Assembly (NCBI GenBank): GCA_033032865.1
Contig: JAWHQI010000004.1
Coordinates: forward strand, 21,124,001-21,188,000
Reading direction: 5' to 3'
DNA from: Dactylorhiza incarnata
Taxonomy: Eukaryota > Streptophyta > Magnoliopsida > Asparagales > Orchidaceae
Length of the DNA: 64,000 nucleotides
The notes under the pieces were generated by a model that ran no database searches, was not told the DNA's origin, and was given only the letters and a program-made list of their open reading frames with translations. This document shows positions 1 through 10,503 of this stretch, in pieces; the first letter of the stretch is position 1, and each line of letters opens with the position of its first letter. The translations under genes were made by a program, and so were the position numbers.

Positions 1-1275
1 ACAATTGCTAGCGGAATTCCATGCCGGCAGACTATCTCTCCCCAAATGAATTTTCTGATAATTTGGGTTGTAGTTTTTGCCAATGCTTTTGCCTCAATCC
101 ACTTGCTGAAGTAGTCAATCATCACAATGATAAAGCGACGCTGGCCGCTGGCTATTGAGAAGGGTCTGATAAGATCCATCCCCCATACTGCGAAGGGCCA
201 TGGCGCAGTTATTGATCTGAGTGACTGAGTGGGCAAATGTTGGAGAGGGGCAAACTTTTGACACTGAACACATCGCTTGGCAAATGCTTCGGCATCTTTC
301 CTCATGGTTGGCCAGAAATATCCCTGCCTTAAGATTCTCGTCTCGAGAGTCTTCGCTCCTGAATGGCTACCACACTCCCCGGAATGAACTTCCTGAAGTA
401 TGGTTGTGATCTCATCCTCGGAAACACATCGTGATGAGGGAGAGATCAAAGTCTTTCTATAGAGAACTCCTGCTATCAGATAATAGTATGCCGCTTTCCT
501 TCTGAATCTTCTTCTATCTTTGATGGAATGATGGAACTCCCCTTTTGACAAAAACAGCTCGTAAGGGTCCTTCCACGAAGGATTATGATCAATTTCCATG
601 AGTTCTGCTTCATCTGTTGCCGGATGAAAAAGTTCAAAGGTCACTCCTCCGGATGGAAGACCGAACTTTGACAACTCATCTGCTTCCTCATTTTGTGTCC
701 TTGAAATATGCTCGATAATGAATGACTTGAATCTTCCGATTTCCTTTTTGGCTAACAGCAGATACTTCCTCAGAATCGGCTCCCTTGTCTTATAATTCCC
801 CAAGACCTGAGAGGCCATTACTAATGACTCGGTTCTAACATGTACATGTTCTATGCCCAGCTCTTTTGCAAGCCTCAGCCCAGCCAGAAGTGCTTCATAT
901 TCTGCCTGATTATTCGTAACTGGAAAGAAGAATTTGATAGCTTGTTCCAGCTTGATGCCATTTGGACTGATTAAAACTACCCCGGCTCCCATGGAGTTTT
1001 TACCAGAAGCCCCATCCACATAAATGACCCAAGCCAAAGGAGATTGCACCACCTGTTCAGGACTAGGTTCTGCTGTATCCACCAAGAAATCTGCCAAGAC
1101 TTGTGCTTTGATTGCTGTTCGGGGGATGTATGATATTTCAAATTCGCTCATTTCAATTGCCCATTTAGCCAGCCTTCCTGAATGATCTGGTTTTTCAAGA
1201 ACGCTTCTCAAAGGATGATCTGTGTTTATTTGAATAGGATGAGCCTGAAAATAAGGACGGAGCCTCCGTGATGAC
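1..1275 (-). pseudogene. gag-pol: L pol: RNase H end, archaeal-type RNase H and integrase N-terminal part
   Basis: This stretch is open on the minus strand from about 1275 to the window edge. In order it encodes the end of the gypsy RNase H (SSRRLRPYF, then SDHPLR-like TDHPLR), a second RNase H starting at YVDGASGKNS with the NQAEYEAL motif and NEEADELSK, then integrase with an HHCC zinc finger (H and H in EVHSGECGSHSG, paired C residues in RCVQCQKF) and the first catalytic Asp in WGMDL. The third acidic position of the second RNase H reads RTESL, Glu where element B has Asp. The rest of integrase lies outside. It is part of a dead polyprotein because the frames upstream are broken. A second RNase H is a known mark of the Tat lineage. 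Confidence 0.9.
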
Positions 1276-1633
1276 ATGACCAAAGCCAAAGCTAGCTTTT
1301 CCAAGATTGTATATCTGGTCTCCGCATCCTTGAGGATAAGACCGAGCTTACCGCATCCGGGCCGACTCCCAAATATAAGAATAATATTACCCCCTCACGG
1401 GGACTTTGGAGTAGTGGAGTTGAAGTCAACTGTACTTTTGGCTGCTCGAAAGCCCTGTTGCACTCCTCGCTCCATTCAAACTTTGATCCTCCCCGCAGTA
1501 TTTTAAAGAATGGGGCACTTTTATCTCCTGAGTTGGAGATAAACCTGCTCAATCCTGCCAATCTTCATCCAAGTTGCTGAACTTCCTTGGTGTTTCGAGG
1601 AGGGATCATATCAAGGATGGCCATCACCTTATC
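1276..1633 (-). pseudogene. gag-pol: L pol: RT-RNase H connection, with deletion
   Basis: Homologous to the region in B that joins reverse transcriptase to RNase H (AGLSRFIS, KSAPFFK, FLYLGVGPDA). A TGA replaces a Gly codon of the QQLGGRLAG stretch at about 1572. Near 1335 the sequence jumps from the SSVL codons to ILKDAETRY, losing about 47 bp that B retains between 49978 and 50024; the ends share TCCT. The loss shifts the frame, so no functional RNase H could be made. Confidence 0.85.
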
Positions 1634-2266
1634 TTAGTTCGGTGCAAGGACATTAGGAGTTAAGAGATGCCCGAGAAACTTTCCTTTGTTTGCCCCAAAC
1701 ACACATTTCAATGGGTTCAATTTTAACTTGAACCTCTGTAGAGTAGCGAATGTGTCTACGAGGTCTTTCAAGTGCAATGAAAATGTTTTACTTTTCAGAA
1801 GAAGATCATCAACATGAACTTCGAGGTTCCTGCCTTTTTGATGCTTAAAGACGGTATCCATCATTCTTTGATATGTTGCGCCCACATTTTTAAGACCGAA
1901 GGGCATTACGAGATAGCAGTAACACCCATCGTTTGTGATGAATGAGGTGTGCGGGATGTCAGGTTTGTGCATTTTAATTTTATGGTACCCAGAGAAAGCA
2001 TCAAGAAAACTCATAAAATCATACCCAACTGCGGAATCAAGTAAGACATCTATCTGAGGCAGAGGGTAGCAATCTTTGGGACATGCTTTATTAAGTTTGG
2101 TGACATCTACGCACATGCACCACTTCCCACCAGATTTCGTAACCATTACAACGTTCGACATCCACGTGGGATATTGAATTTCAGAAATAATGCCTGCTTT
2201 CAGAAGTTTGGCAACCTCCTCTATGATGGGCAATGCCAGCTTGGTTGCCACTTCTCTCTTCTTTTG
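1634..2266 (-). pseudogene. gag-pol: L pol: reverse transcriptase core
   Basis: Encodes most of the RT palm and fingers: GGKWCMCVD, YPLPQIDVL, FLDAFSGYHKIKMH with the first catalytic Asp, the MPFGLKN turn, and VHVDDLLLKSK carrying the Asp-Asp pair. It is in the same frame as gag-protease; only a TAG at 2267-2269 (a Gln codon in A and B) separates them, and a TAA at 1634-1636 ends it where B has a Pro codon. The catalytic residues are intact, so this copy was inactivated by point stops rather than loss of the active site. Confidence 0.92.
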
Positions 2267-4906
2267 CTAGACGGGCTTGAACTCGGGGTATATGCTCAGA
2301 TGATGACAAGCCACGTCCGGATCCACTCCTGGCATATCCTCCGCTGACCAGGCGAAGACATCCAGGTTCTCCAAAAGGCAGGAGATCAGCTTCACTTTCT
2401 CCACCTCCAGCAACTCAGCATTGATGACCAGCTTCTTTTCTTCCCCTTCAGGAATAAGAACCTCTTGGGTCGCCTGGGTAGGTTCCAGGTGAGCCCCTTC
2501 TCGATCTTTTCCTTCCTCAGTAGCCCTTGAGGATTCAGCAATTTCCAGAACTTCAGTCGTGGCCTTGGAAAGTGAAACGTCGGTGATCATGTTGACAGTT
2601 CGGACGTAACACTCCCGAGCCACCTTTGGGTTTCTTCTGACCCGATACTGCCTTCCTTCGGCAGCGAACTTAAGAGCAAGGTGAAAGGTGGACACTACTG
2701 CCCTGTATGCATTAAGAATCGGCCTCCCGAAGATGGCGCAGTAGTTTCTTGGGGCATCCACCACCACGAAATTGATTAGCTTTATCACTCCTCCAAGAGA
2801 GACCAGGAGCTTCACTGAACCCTCTACTTCTTTCTTCTCCCCAGAAAAACCGTAGAGGGGCCCGTCGGTGGAAAGCAGAGGCTTTCTAGTTTTCAGGGCT
2901 TCGAAGGTTGGGCGGAAAAGGAGATTGACAGAGCTGCCTGTGTCAATCAAGATATTGTGAACAGTATAATTCTCGATGACGGCTTTGATGACCACCGCAT
3001 CGTCGAAGGGATTGGCATTGGGGGGAAGGTCATCCTGACCAAAGGTGACAATGGTGCTTTCAGGGGGAGAACTTGTAGTTGCTGCCACTTCTTGTTTCAG
3101 AACCCTCGCAATGCTGGATTTGCGAGACGACTCTGCTCCAGCCCCTCCATGGATACAATAGATGTCCCCCAAGGGGCCCACATCATTGACTTCGATGCAT
3201 TCGGAGGAAGGATGGCTGTCTCCATAGCAGCAAACATCTTCGACGTCGGCGCATTCCCAGGTTACTTCCACTATTTCTTTCTCTTTTTTCTTCTCGGCAG
3301 CTGGCTCAGCAGTTGCCTTCTTCCGAACTAGACCCCGGAGCTTTCCTTCTCCCAGGAGACTCTCTATCAGCAAGCGAAGGGCCCGACAGTCTTCGGTCAG
3401 ATGCCCTCCCTCTTTATGATATTCACAGTAAAGGTTCGGAATTTGATTGTGGAAATCCGACTTCAGAGGAGCAGGCCTTTTGAAATCTGGCCTTTTCTGG
3501 AGGATCTGGACCACTTCGTCCATGGTGACATTTAAAGGAGTGAACGACTCTTGCGAGTCATCATATTGAGTGGATGGAATGACTGGAGGTGGCTGCGCGG
3601 TATATTGTGGCAAGTATACCGACATGATTTGTGGAAGAGGAACGGATGGAGCGGGATCGATGGCCAACGGCGGTTTCTGATCCTGAAACCATTGATGTCC
3701 AATAAAGGGTTGTTTATTTTTGTAATTTCTTCCCCTCTGGGAACGGGGTTCAAAGTGGGACTGGTTTGATAGTGGATGGTGAAAGGACGGATTAGACTGC
3801 TCCTTGTCGCTTACCAGCTTTGCAACATAACTAGGGTTGCTCTTTTCTCCTCTAATGAACATATTTGCCAAACTTATCATTTCCTGATAAGTCCTTGGCT
3901 CCCTTATATTCGCTTCGAATTTTAGGGGGCCCTCCCTCATGCCATGAATGAGGGTAACCCTATACAGCTCTGGATCTACATTCTGGACTTCCATGATCTC
4001 CTTCTGGAAGCGGTCTATGAAACAGGCCCACGTTTCGTCTTCCCGCTGCTTTATATCGAAAAGGGCCGCCAGGCCACTTTTCCTCTTCCTTGAAGTAGAG
4101 AATCTCAGCAAAAATTCCCTTCGCAGCTCAGCAAAACAACTGATCGATCTGGGATGCAGCCCATAAAACCACTCCCTTGCTTGTCCTTCAAAGGAGGTCA
4201 CAAGGAGTTTGCACTTGGTTGCATCAGTTAAGGTCCTAAGAGCAATGGCCGACTTGAAGGCTTGTAGATGAACAGTGGGATCAGTTTCTCCATTGAAAGA
4301 CGGCAGACGAGGCTGACTGAAATTATTCGGGGCTGGCTCCCCCCAGACTTCGTCCATGAAGGGAGATGTTTCTTCAACATCGTCATATAGAGGAGCAGGA
4401 TAGTAAGCTGCCGGAGCTGCGGCTACTCGCGGACAAGCCGCCTGGTAGGAGGACCGGGCAGCAGCTTCTGGCGGGTAGGAGTGATGAACAGCAACCTCAG
4501 GCGGGTAGGAGAAATGGGATGCGCCCTCTTGCGGGTAAGAAAGGCGGGCAGCATGAGAAGCATCCCCCTGGAATTCAAGGACTCGAGCCTGCATGCTTTG
4601 CGTGGCTTCCTGGTAGAAGTTTTGCCTGGCCGTAAAACCTTCTTGCTGGGGTTGGAAATTAGCGGCTTGTTGTAGCGGGTAAGGAGGAGGCGGAGGAGGG
4701 ACCGGAGTCACCGCCTGATTAACCGCGGCTTGCTGTGGAACTAACCGCTCGGTGAATAGGGCCAAAGTCTGACTGATTGCGTCCAACCGCTGATCAGTCG
4801 CCTTCTGAGCCCGCTCGGTTTCTATTCTGGATTGCTACAAGGCTTCCCACAAAGATTCTTTACTGTGATTGGAGCGGTCTTCAAGGGGGAACTGACGGTC
4901 TGACAT
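2267..4906 (-). pseudogene. gag-pol: L gag and protease
   Basis: Starts at the ATG at 4906-4904 (MSDRQFPL, shared with A, B and D). A TAG at 4835-4837 stops it after 23 codons; the same frame then stays open for over 800 codons to the TAG at 2267-2269. The N-terminal part is Pro/Gln/Tyr-rich with repeated SYPPE-like units (about 4450-4560). A Retrotrans_gag-like core follows (LQAFKSAIALRT, GQAREWFYGLHP, ELRREFLLRFS), then a zinc knuckle of the variant form C-X2-H-X4-H-X4-C (CEYHKEGGHLTEDC), then aspartic protease with LIDTGSS and AIFGRPILNAY. The last residues begin the RT lead-in (NLDVFAWSAEDMPG). Confidence 0.92.
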
Positions 4907-4934
4907 TGTAGCAAGGATTTCACCGACAATCCGC

Positions 4935-4953
4935 GATCTAAAGGTCGCGTGTT
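4935..4953 (-). other. L primer binding site, complementary to internal tRNA-Phe
   Basis: Two bases inside the LTR the plus strand reads GATCTAAAGGTCGCGTGTT. This matches, with one mismatch, the stretch of plant tRNA-Phe(GAA) from just after the anticodon to the T loop, as I recall that tRNA. No TGG-type site for a tRNA 3' CCA end is present. The same position in A, B and D matches without mismatch. Confidence 0.65.
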
Positions 4954-5256
4954 TCTGTTGAATCCGAAATCGCACCTCCGAAGGAAATCGGAGGCTGCGG
5001 GTTGCCGTTTACTTTTTAGGTGGAGAAAATGAGACCGCTGGCAGCGGTCAAGGCCAGACTTCGCCCATCACGGCGAATGCCACTCCTATGATGGGCTTTC
5101 CTTTTATTAAGAAGAAGCGGTTACAGCGGGTTACAATTGCAGGAAAGCAGAAGCTGGCCGGTCAGACAGGTCGCAAGACGGGAAACTCGAGACCGCAGCT
5201 CAAACAAGCGAGCTCCTGGATTCGAGTGTGCGTGTCTTGGGAACGTCTCCACCCCC

Positions 5257-5264
5257 TATTTATA
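5257..5264 (-). promoter_or_regulatory. TATA box of L 5' LTR
   Basis: TATAAATA on the minus strand, followed by GGGGG. It is in the same place in all six LTRs, about 300 bp from the inner LTR end, and would set transcription start of the genomic RNA. Confidence 0.75.
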
Positions 5265-5439
5265 GGCTCGGGGGCCTGCCCGAACGGGTAGGGATAAAAT
5301 AACTGCCTGCCCGGGTACAGGAGAATCGGGCAGGCGGTGACGGGATACAGAAAGGAGAAAAGAAAGAAGCTGCGTGGCTTGGCGGCTTGCGCTTGCGGTC
5401 TGTCTCGTAGAGGGGTTGAAGATGTTGTTCCCAAGATGA

Positions 5440-5640
5440 TGATGCAACCCGTGCGGTCTCCGACTTGAGACCGCGGCTTGTCTTCTTGGACTTAGTCTTG
5501 CTGATCTTCACGACGCCACTCGGGCAGTCTCCGACTTGAGACCCCGGCTTGCCTCCGGGGCTTGGGCTTGGCTGATCTTCATGGCGCAACCCGGGCGGTC
5601 TCCGACTTGAGACCCCGGCTTGCTTCTTGTACTTGGGCTT
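5440..5640 (-). repeat. Three-copy tandem repeat (about 70 bp) inside the L LTR
   Basis: The phrase GTCTCCGACTTGAGACC followed by a CGGCTTG box occurs at about 5448, 5518 and 5589. The spacing is 70-71 bp and intervening sequence such as GCTGATCTTCA is also shared. A LTRs hold two corresponding units and B LTRs one. Confidence 0.88.
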
Positions 5641-8600
5641 TGGTAGTTTTCAATATTTGGAGGCGATCTGAATCATGTAAGACCGCCCGGTCTGTGTGGG
5701 TTGGTGCTGATGGACCTCGTAAAACCTGAACCGGGCGACTTGTATCCGCAGATCGCCCGGTCTGCGAGTAATGTTATTCGGAAGCGGTCTTTTGGGTAAA
5801 CAGTTGTGGGGTAAAATAAGACAACTGCATCAAAAGTTGTTGCTGTTTTATGTTTGAGTGTAATTTATCGCTAAATCTCTCATTTTCACTACAACCCGCA
5901 TTAAAAAATTTGCCATTTTGAAGTGTTTGTGTCATTTGGAGGTAAATCTCGTATTACAACCATAACTCACTGTATATGTCGTCTGAACAACTTGAAATGG
6001 GTTTAAATTGTTCTCCACTGGATTTAGGGCTCCGACTCATTCCGAAAAGGTATTTTGGCGAAAATCGGACAACCCAAAAGGTGTTGCCTTATTCTCGAAT
6101 GGGTAAATCTTATTCTCTGTTGGATGGAGAATACGAGCTCTTTCCGAAAAAGTGTTGTTGGCAAAAATCGAACAATCAGATCAAAAGTTATGGCTGCTTG
6201 AAGTTTATGTGTAATTTGGAGTTAAATCCCGCATTACCACTAGAACCCACTGTATATCGAACAATAAACAAACTTGAACGGTAATATCCTACTCTCCATT
6301 GGATGTAGGGCTCTGAACTCATTCTAAAAAGGTATTGTGGGCAAAAATTGGGCAATTGGATCAAGAGTTGTCTGTTTGAAGTTTATGTGTCATTTGGAGC
6401 TAAATCCCACATTATCACCGAATCCCACTATAGATCAACCACTAAACAAACTGGAATGGGTAAAATTTGTTGTCCATTGTATGTAGGGCTCTGATCTCAT
6501 TCCGAAAAGGCGTTGTTTGCAAAAATCAGACAACCGGATCAAAGTTATGGATATTTGAAGTTTAGGTGTCAATTGGAGGAAATTCCCTCATTTCCACTGT
6601 AATCCACTATCCGTCGACCACTAAATGAACTCGATCGAGTAAATCCTATTCTCCATAGGATGTCTGGCTCTGAGCTCATTCTGGAAAGGTGTTTTGGGCA
6701 AAATCCAGGCAACGGGATCAAAAGTTATAGTTGTTTGAAGTTTAGGTGTCAGTAGGAGCTAAATCCCACATTACCGCTGCAACTCAATGTATATCGACCA
6801 CTAAATGAACTAGATTGGTTAAAACTTGATGTCCATTGAATGTAGGGCTCAGATCTCATTTCGAAGAGGTTTTGTGTGCAAAAATCAGACAACCTAATCA
6901 AAAGTTATGGATGTTTCAAGTTTAGGTGTCATTTGAAGCTAAATTTTGCATTACCAGTGCAACCCACTATATATCGAAACCTAAATGAACTGCAATGGGT
7001 AAAACTTGTGCTTCAATGAATGTAGTGCTCCGAGCTCATTCCTAAAAGATGTTATGGGGGTAAAATCAGACAACCGGATAAAAACTTATTGCTATATAAA
7101 TTTTGCGTGTCATTTGTACCTAAATCTCTCACTTTCACTACAAACCGCATTTAAAATTCTTTCATTTTGGAAATTTACGTGTCATTTGGAGCTAAATCTC
7201 GCATTACCAGTACAACCCACTGTATATCGACCTCTAAACGAGCTTGAATGTTTTAAAATTGTTCTCCATTGGATTTAGGGCTCCGATCTCATTCCGAAAC
7301 GGTATTGTGGGCAAAAATCGGACAACCGGATCAGAAGTTATGGATGTTTGAAGTTTAGGTCTCCTTTCGAGCTAAATACCTTATTACCAACCAACTGTAT
7401 ATTGACCACTAAACAAACTGGAATGGGTAAAACTTGTTTTCCATTGGATGTAGGGCTCCAAGCTCATTCCAAAAAGGTGTTGTGCGCAAAAATCAGACAA
7501 CCAGATCAAAAGTTATCGTTGTTACAGTTTATGTGTCAAGAGGAGCTAAATCCCTCATTACCATTGCAAGCCGCTGTATATTGACCATTAAAATGAGTTG
7601 TAATGGTTTAAAATTGTGCTACATTGGATGTATGCCTCCGAGCATATTCCGAAAAGGTGTTGTGGGCAAAAATCAAACATACAAATCAAAAGTTATTGCT
7701 GTTAGAAGTTTAGGTGTAATTTGGAGCTAAATTTCACATTACCGCTACAACCAGCAATATATCGACAACTCAATGAACTGGAGTGGGTAAAACTTGTGCT
7801 CTAATGAATGTAGTGCTCTGAGCTCATTACGAAAAGGTGTTGTGGGGTAAAATAAAACAACCGCATCAAAAGTTGTTGCTGTTTTAAGTTTTAGTGTAAT
7901 TTATCGCTAAATCTCTCACTTTCACTACAACCCGCATTAAAAATTCTTGCCATTTTGAAGTGTATGTGTCAGTTGGAAATAAATCTCGTATTACAACCAT
8001 ACACTCACTATATATCAACTTCTGAACAAGCTGGATTGGGTTTAAATTGTTCTCTACTGGATTTAGGGCTCTGATCTCATTCCGAAAAGGTATTTTGGGC
8101 GAAAATTGGACAACCGGAAAGGTGTTGCCTTATTCTCGAATGGGTAAATCTTATTCTCTGTTGGATGGAGAATACGAGCTCTTTCCGAAAAAGTGTTGTT
8201 GGCAAAAATCGAACAATCAGATCAAAAGTTATGGCTGCTTGAAGTTTATGTGTAATTTGGAGTTAAATCTCACATTACCACTGGAACCCACTGTATATCG
8301 AACAATAAACAAACTTGAATGGTTATATCCTACTCTCCATTGGATGTAGGGCTCTGAACTCATTCTAAAAAGGTATTGTGGGCAAAAATTGGGCAATTGG
8401 ATCAAGAGTTGTCTGTTTGAAGTTTATGTGTCATTTGGAGCTAAATCCCACATTATCACTGCATCCCACTGTAGATCAACCACTAAACAAACTGGAATGG
8501 GTAAAACTTGTTGTCCATTGTATGTAGGGCTCTGATCTCATTCCGAAAAGGTGTTGTTTGCAAAATCAGACAACCGGATCAAAGTTATGGATATTTGAAG

Positions 8601-10501
8601 TTTAGGTGTCAATTGGAGGAAAATCCCACATTTCCACTGCAATCCACTATCCGTCGACCACTAAATGAACTCGATCGAGTATATCCTATTCTCCATAGGA
8701 TGTGTGGCTCTGAGCTCATTCTGAAAAGGAGTTTTGGGCAAAATCCAGACAACGGTATCAAAAGTTATAGCTGTTTGAAGTTTAGGTGTCACTAGAAGCT
8801 AAATCCCACATTACTACTGCAACTCAATGTATATCGATCACTAAATGAACTAGATTGGGTAAAACTTGATGTCCATTGAATGTAGGGCTCAGATCTCATT
8901 TCGAAGAGGTTTTGTGTGCAAAAATCAGACAACCTAATCAAAAGTTATGGATGTTTCAAGTTTAGGTGTCATTTGAAGCAAAATTTTGCATTACCAGTGC
9001 AACCTGCTATATATCGACAACTAAATGAACTGCAATGGTAAAACTTGTGCTTCAATGAATGTAGTTCTCCGAGCTCATTCCTAAAAGATGTTATGGGGGT
9101 AAAATCAGACAACCGGATCAAAACTTATTGCTGTATAAAGCTTGAGTGTCATTTGCTGCTAAATCTCTCACTTTCACTACAAACCGCATTTAAAATTCTT
9201 TCATTTTGGAAATTTACGTGTCATTTGGAGCTAAATCTCGCATTACCAGTACACCCCACTGTATATCGACCTCTAAATGAGCTTGAATGTTTTAAAATTG
9301 TTATCCATTGGATTTAGGGCTCCGATCTCATTCTGAAACGGTATTGTGGGCGAAAATCGGACAACCAGATCAAAAGTTTTGGATGTTTGAAGTTTAGGTC
9401 TCCTTTCGAGCTAAATACCTTATTACCAACCAACTGTATATTGACCACTAAATATACTGGAATGGGTAAAACTAGTTTTCCATTGGATGTAGGGCTCCAA
9501 GCTCATTCGAAAAAGGTGTTGTGCGCAAAAATTAGACGACCAGATCAATAGTTATGGCTGTTATAGTTTATGTGTCAAGAGGAGCTAAATCATTCATTAC
9601 CATTGCAAGCGGTTGTATATTGATAATTAAAATGAGTTGTAATGGTGTAAAATTGTGCTCCATTGGATGTATGCCTCCGAGCATATTCCGAAAAGGTATT
9701 GTGGGCAAAAATCAAACATACAAATCAAAAGTTATGGATGTTAGTAGTTTAGGTGTAATTTGGAGCTAAATTTCGCATTACCGCTACAACCAGCAATATA
9801 TCGACACTAAATGAACTGGAGTGGGTAAAACTTGTGCTCTAAGGAATGTAGTGCTCTGAGCTCATTACGAAAAGGTGTTGTGGGGTAAAATAAGACAACC
9901 GCGTCAAAAGTTGTTGCTGTTTTAAGTTTGAGTGTAATTTATCGCTAAATCTCTCATTTTCACTACAACCCGCATTAAAAATTCTGCCATTTTGAAGTGT
10001 ATGTGTCATTTGGAGATAAATCTCGTATTACAACCATAACTCACTGTATATCGACCTCTAAACAAGCTGGAATGGGTTTAAATTGTTCTCCGCTGGATTT
10101 AGGGCTCCGATCTCATTCCGAAAAGGTATTTTGGGCGAAAATCGGACAACCGGAAAGGTGTTGCCATATTCTCGAATGGGTAAATCTTATTCTCTGTTGG
10201 ATGGAGAATACGAGCTCTTTCCGAAAAAGTGTTGTTGGCAAAAATTGAACAATCAGATCAAAAGTTATGGCTGCTTGATGTTTATGTGTAATTTGGAGTT
10301 AAATCCCGCATTACCACTATAACCCACTGTATATCGAACAATAAACAAACTTGAATGGTTATATCCTGCTCTCCAGTGGATGTAGGGCTATGAACTCATT
10401 CTAAAAAGGTATTGTGGGCAAAAATTGGGCAATTGGATCAAGAGTTGTCTGTTTGAAGTTTATGGGTCATTTGGAGCTAAATCCCACATTATCACTGCAT
10501 C

Positions 10502-10503
10502 CC
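10502..10503. other. Deletion of about 109 bp in a satellite unit
   Basis: The sequence jumps from GCATCCC of block 3 to GGATCAAAGTTATGG of block 4, skipping the end of block 3 and the first half of block 4. The surrounding unit is 1928 bp instead of about 2037. No other unit in the window has this junction. Confidence 0.85.

Larger units (their letters stand above)
1..5802 (-). mobile_element. Element L: 5' part of a Tat-type Ty3/gypsy LTR retrotransposon, truncated by window edge
   Basis: Minus-strand element reading leftward: 5' LTR (4956-5802), primer binding site (4935-4953), gag start (4906), protease, reverse transcriptase, RNase H, archaeal-type RNase H and the first part of integrase, running off position 1. 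The LTR outer end (TGTTTACCC on the minus strand) abuts satellite at 5803, so the element is inserted in the array; GTTGT at 5803-5807 is the expected target duplication, but its partner lies outside the window. Coding capacity is lost: in-frame stops at 4835-4837, 2267-2269, 1634-1636 and about 1572, and a roughly 47-bp frameshifting deletion near 1335. LTR sequence is closer to element D than to A and B. Confidence 0.93.
4956..5802 (-). repeat. L 5' LTR (847 bp)
   Basis: On the minus strand it begins TGTTTACCC at 5802 and ends CAACA at 4956. The inner end abuts the primer binding site and the outer end abuts satellite. It carries a TATA box (5257-5264), two GC-rich inverted repeats just upstream of it (CCTGCCCG...CGGGCAGG type, about 5275-5337), an AATAAA signal (TTTATT on plus, 5103-5108) and three tandem copies of a unit of about 70 bp. 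It is the longest of the six LTRs, which fits its higher copy number of that unit. Confidence 0.93.

Noticed and set aside
2957..3331. Plus-strand frames opposite gag-pol of L and matching frames in A, B and D
   Set aside because: They are complements of conserved gag, protease and RT codons and have no signals of their own.
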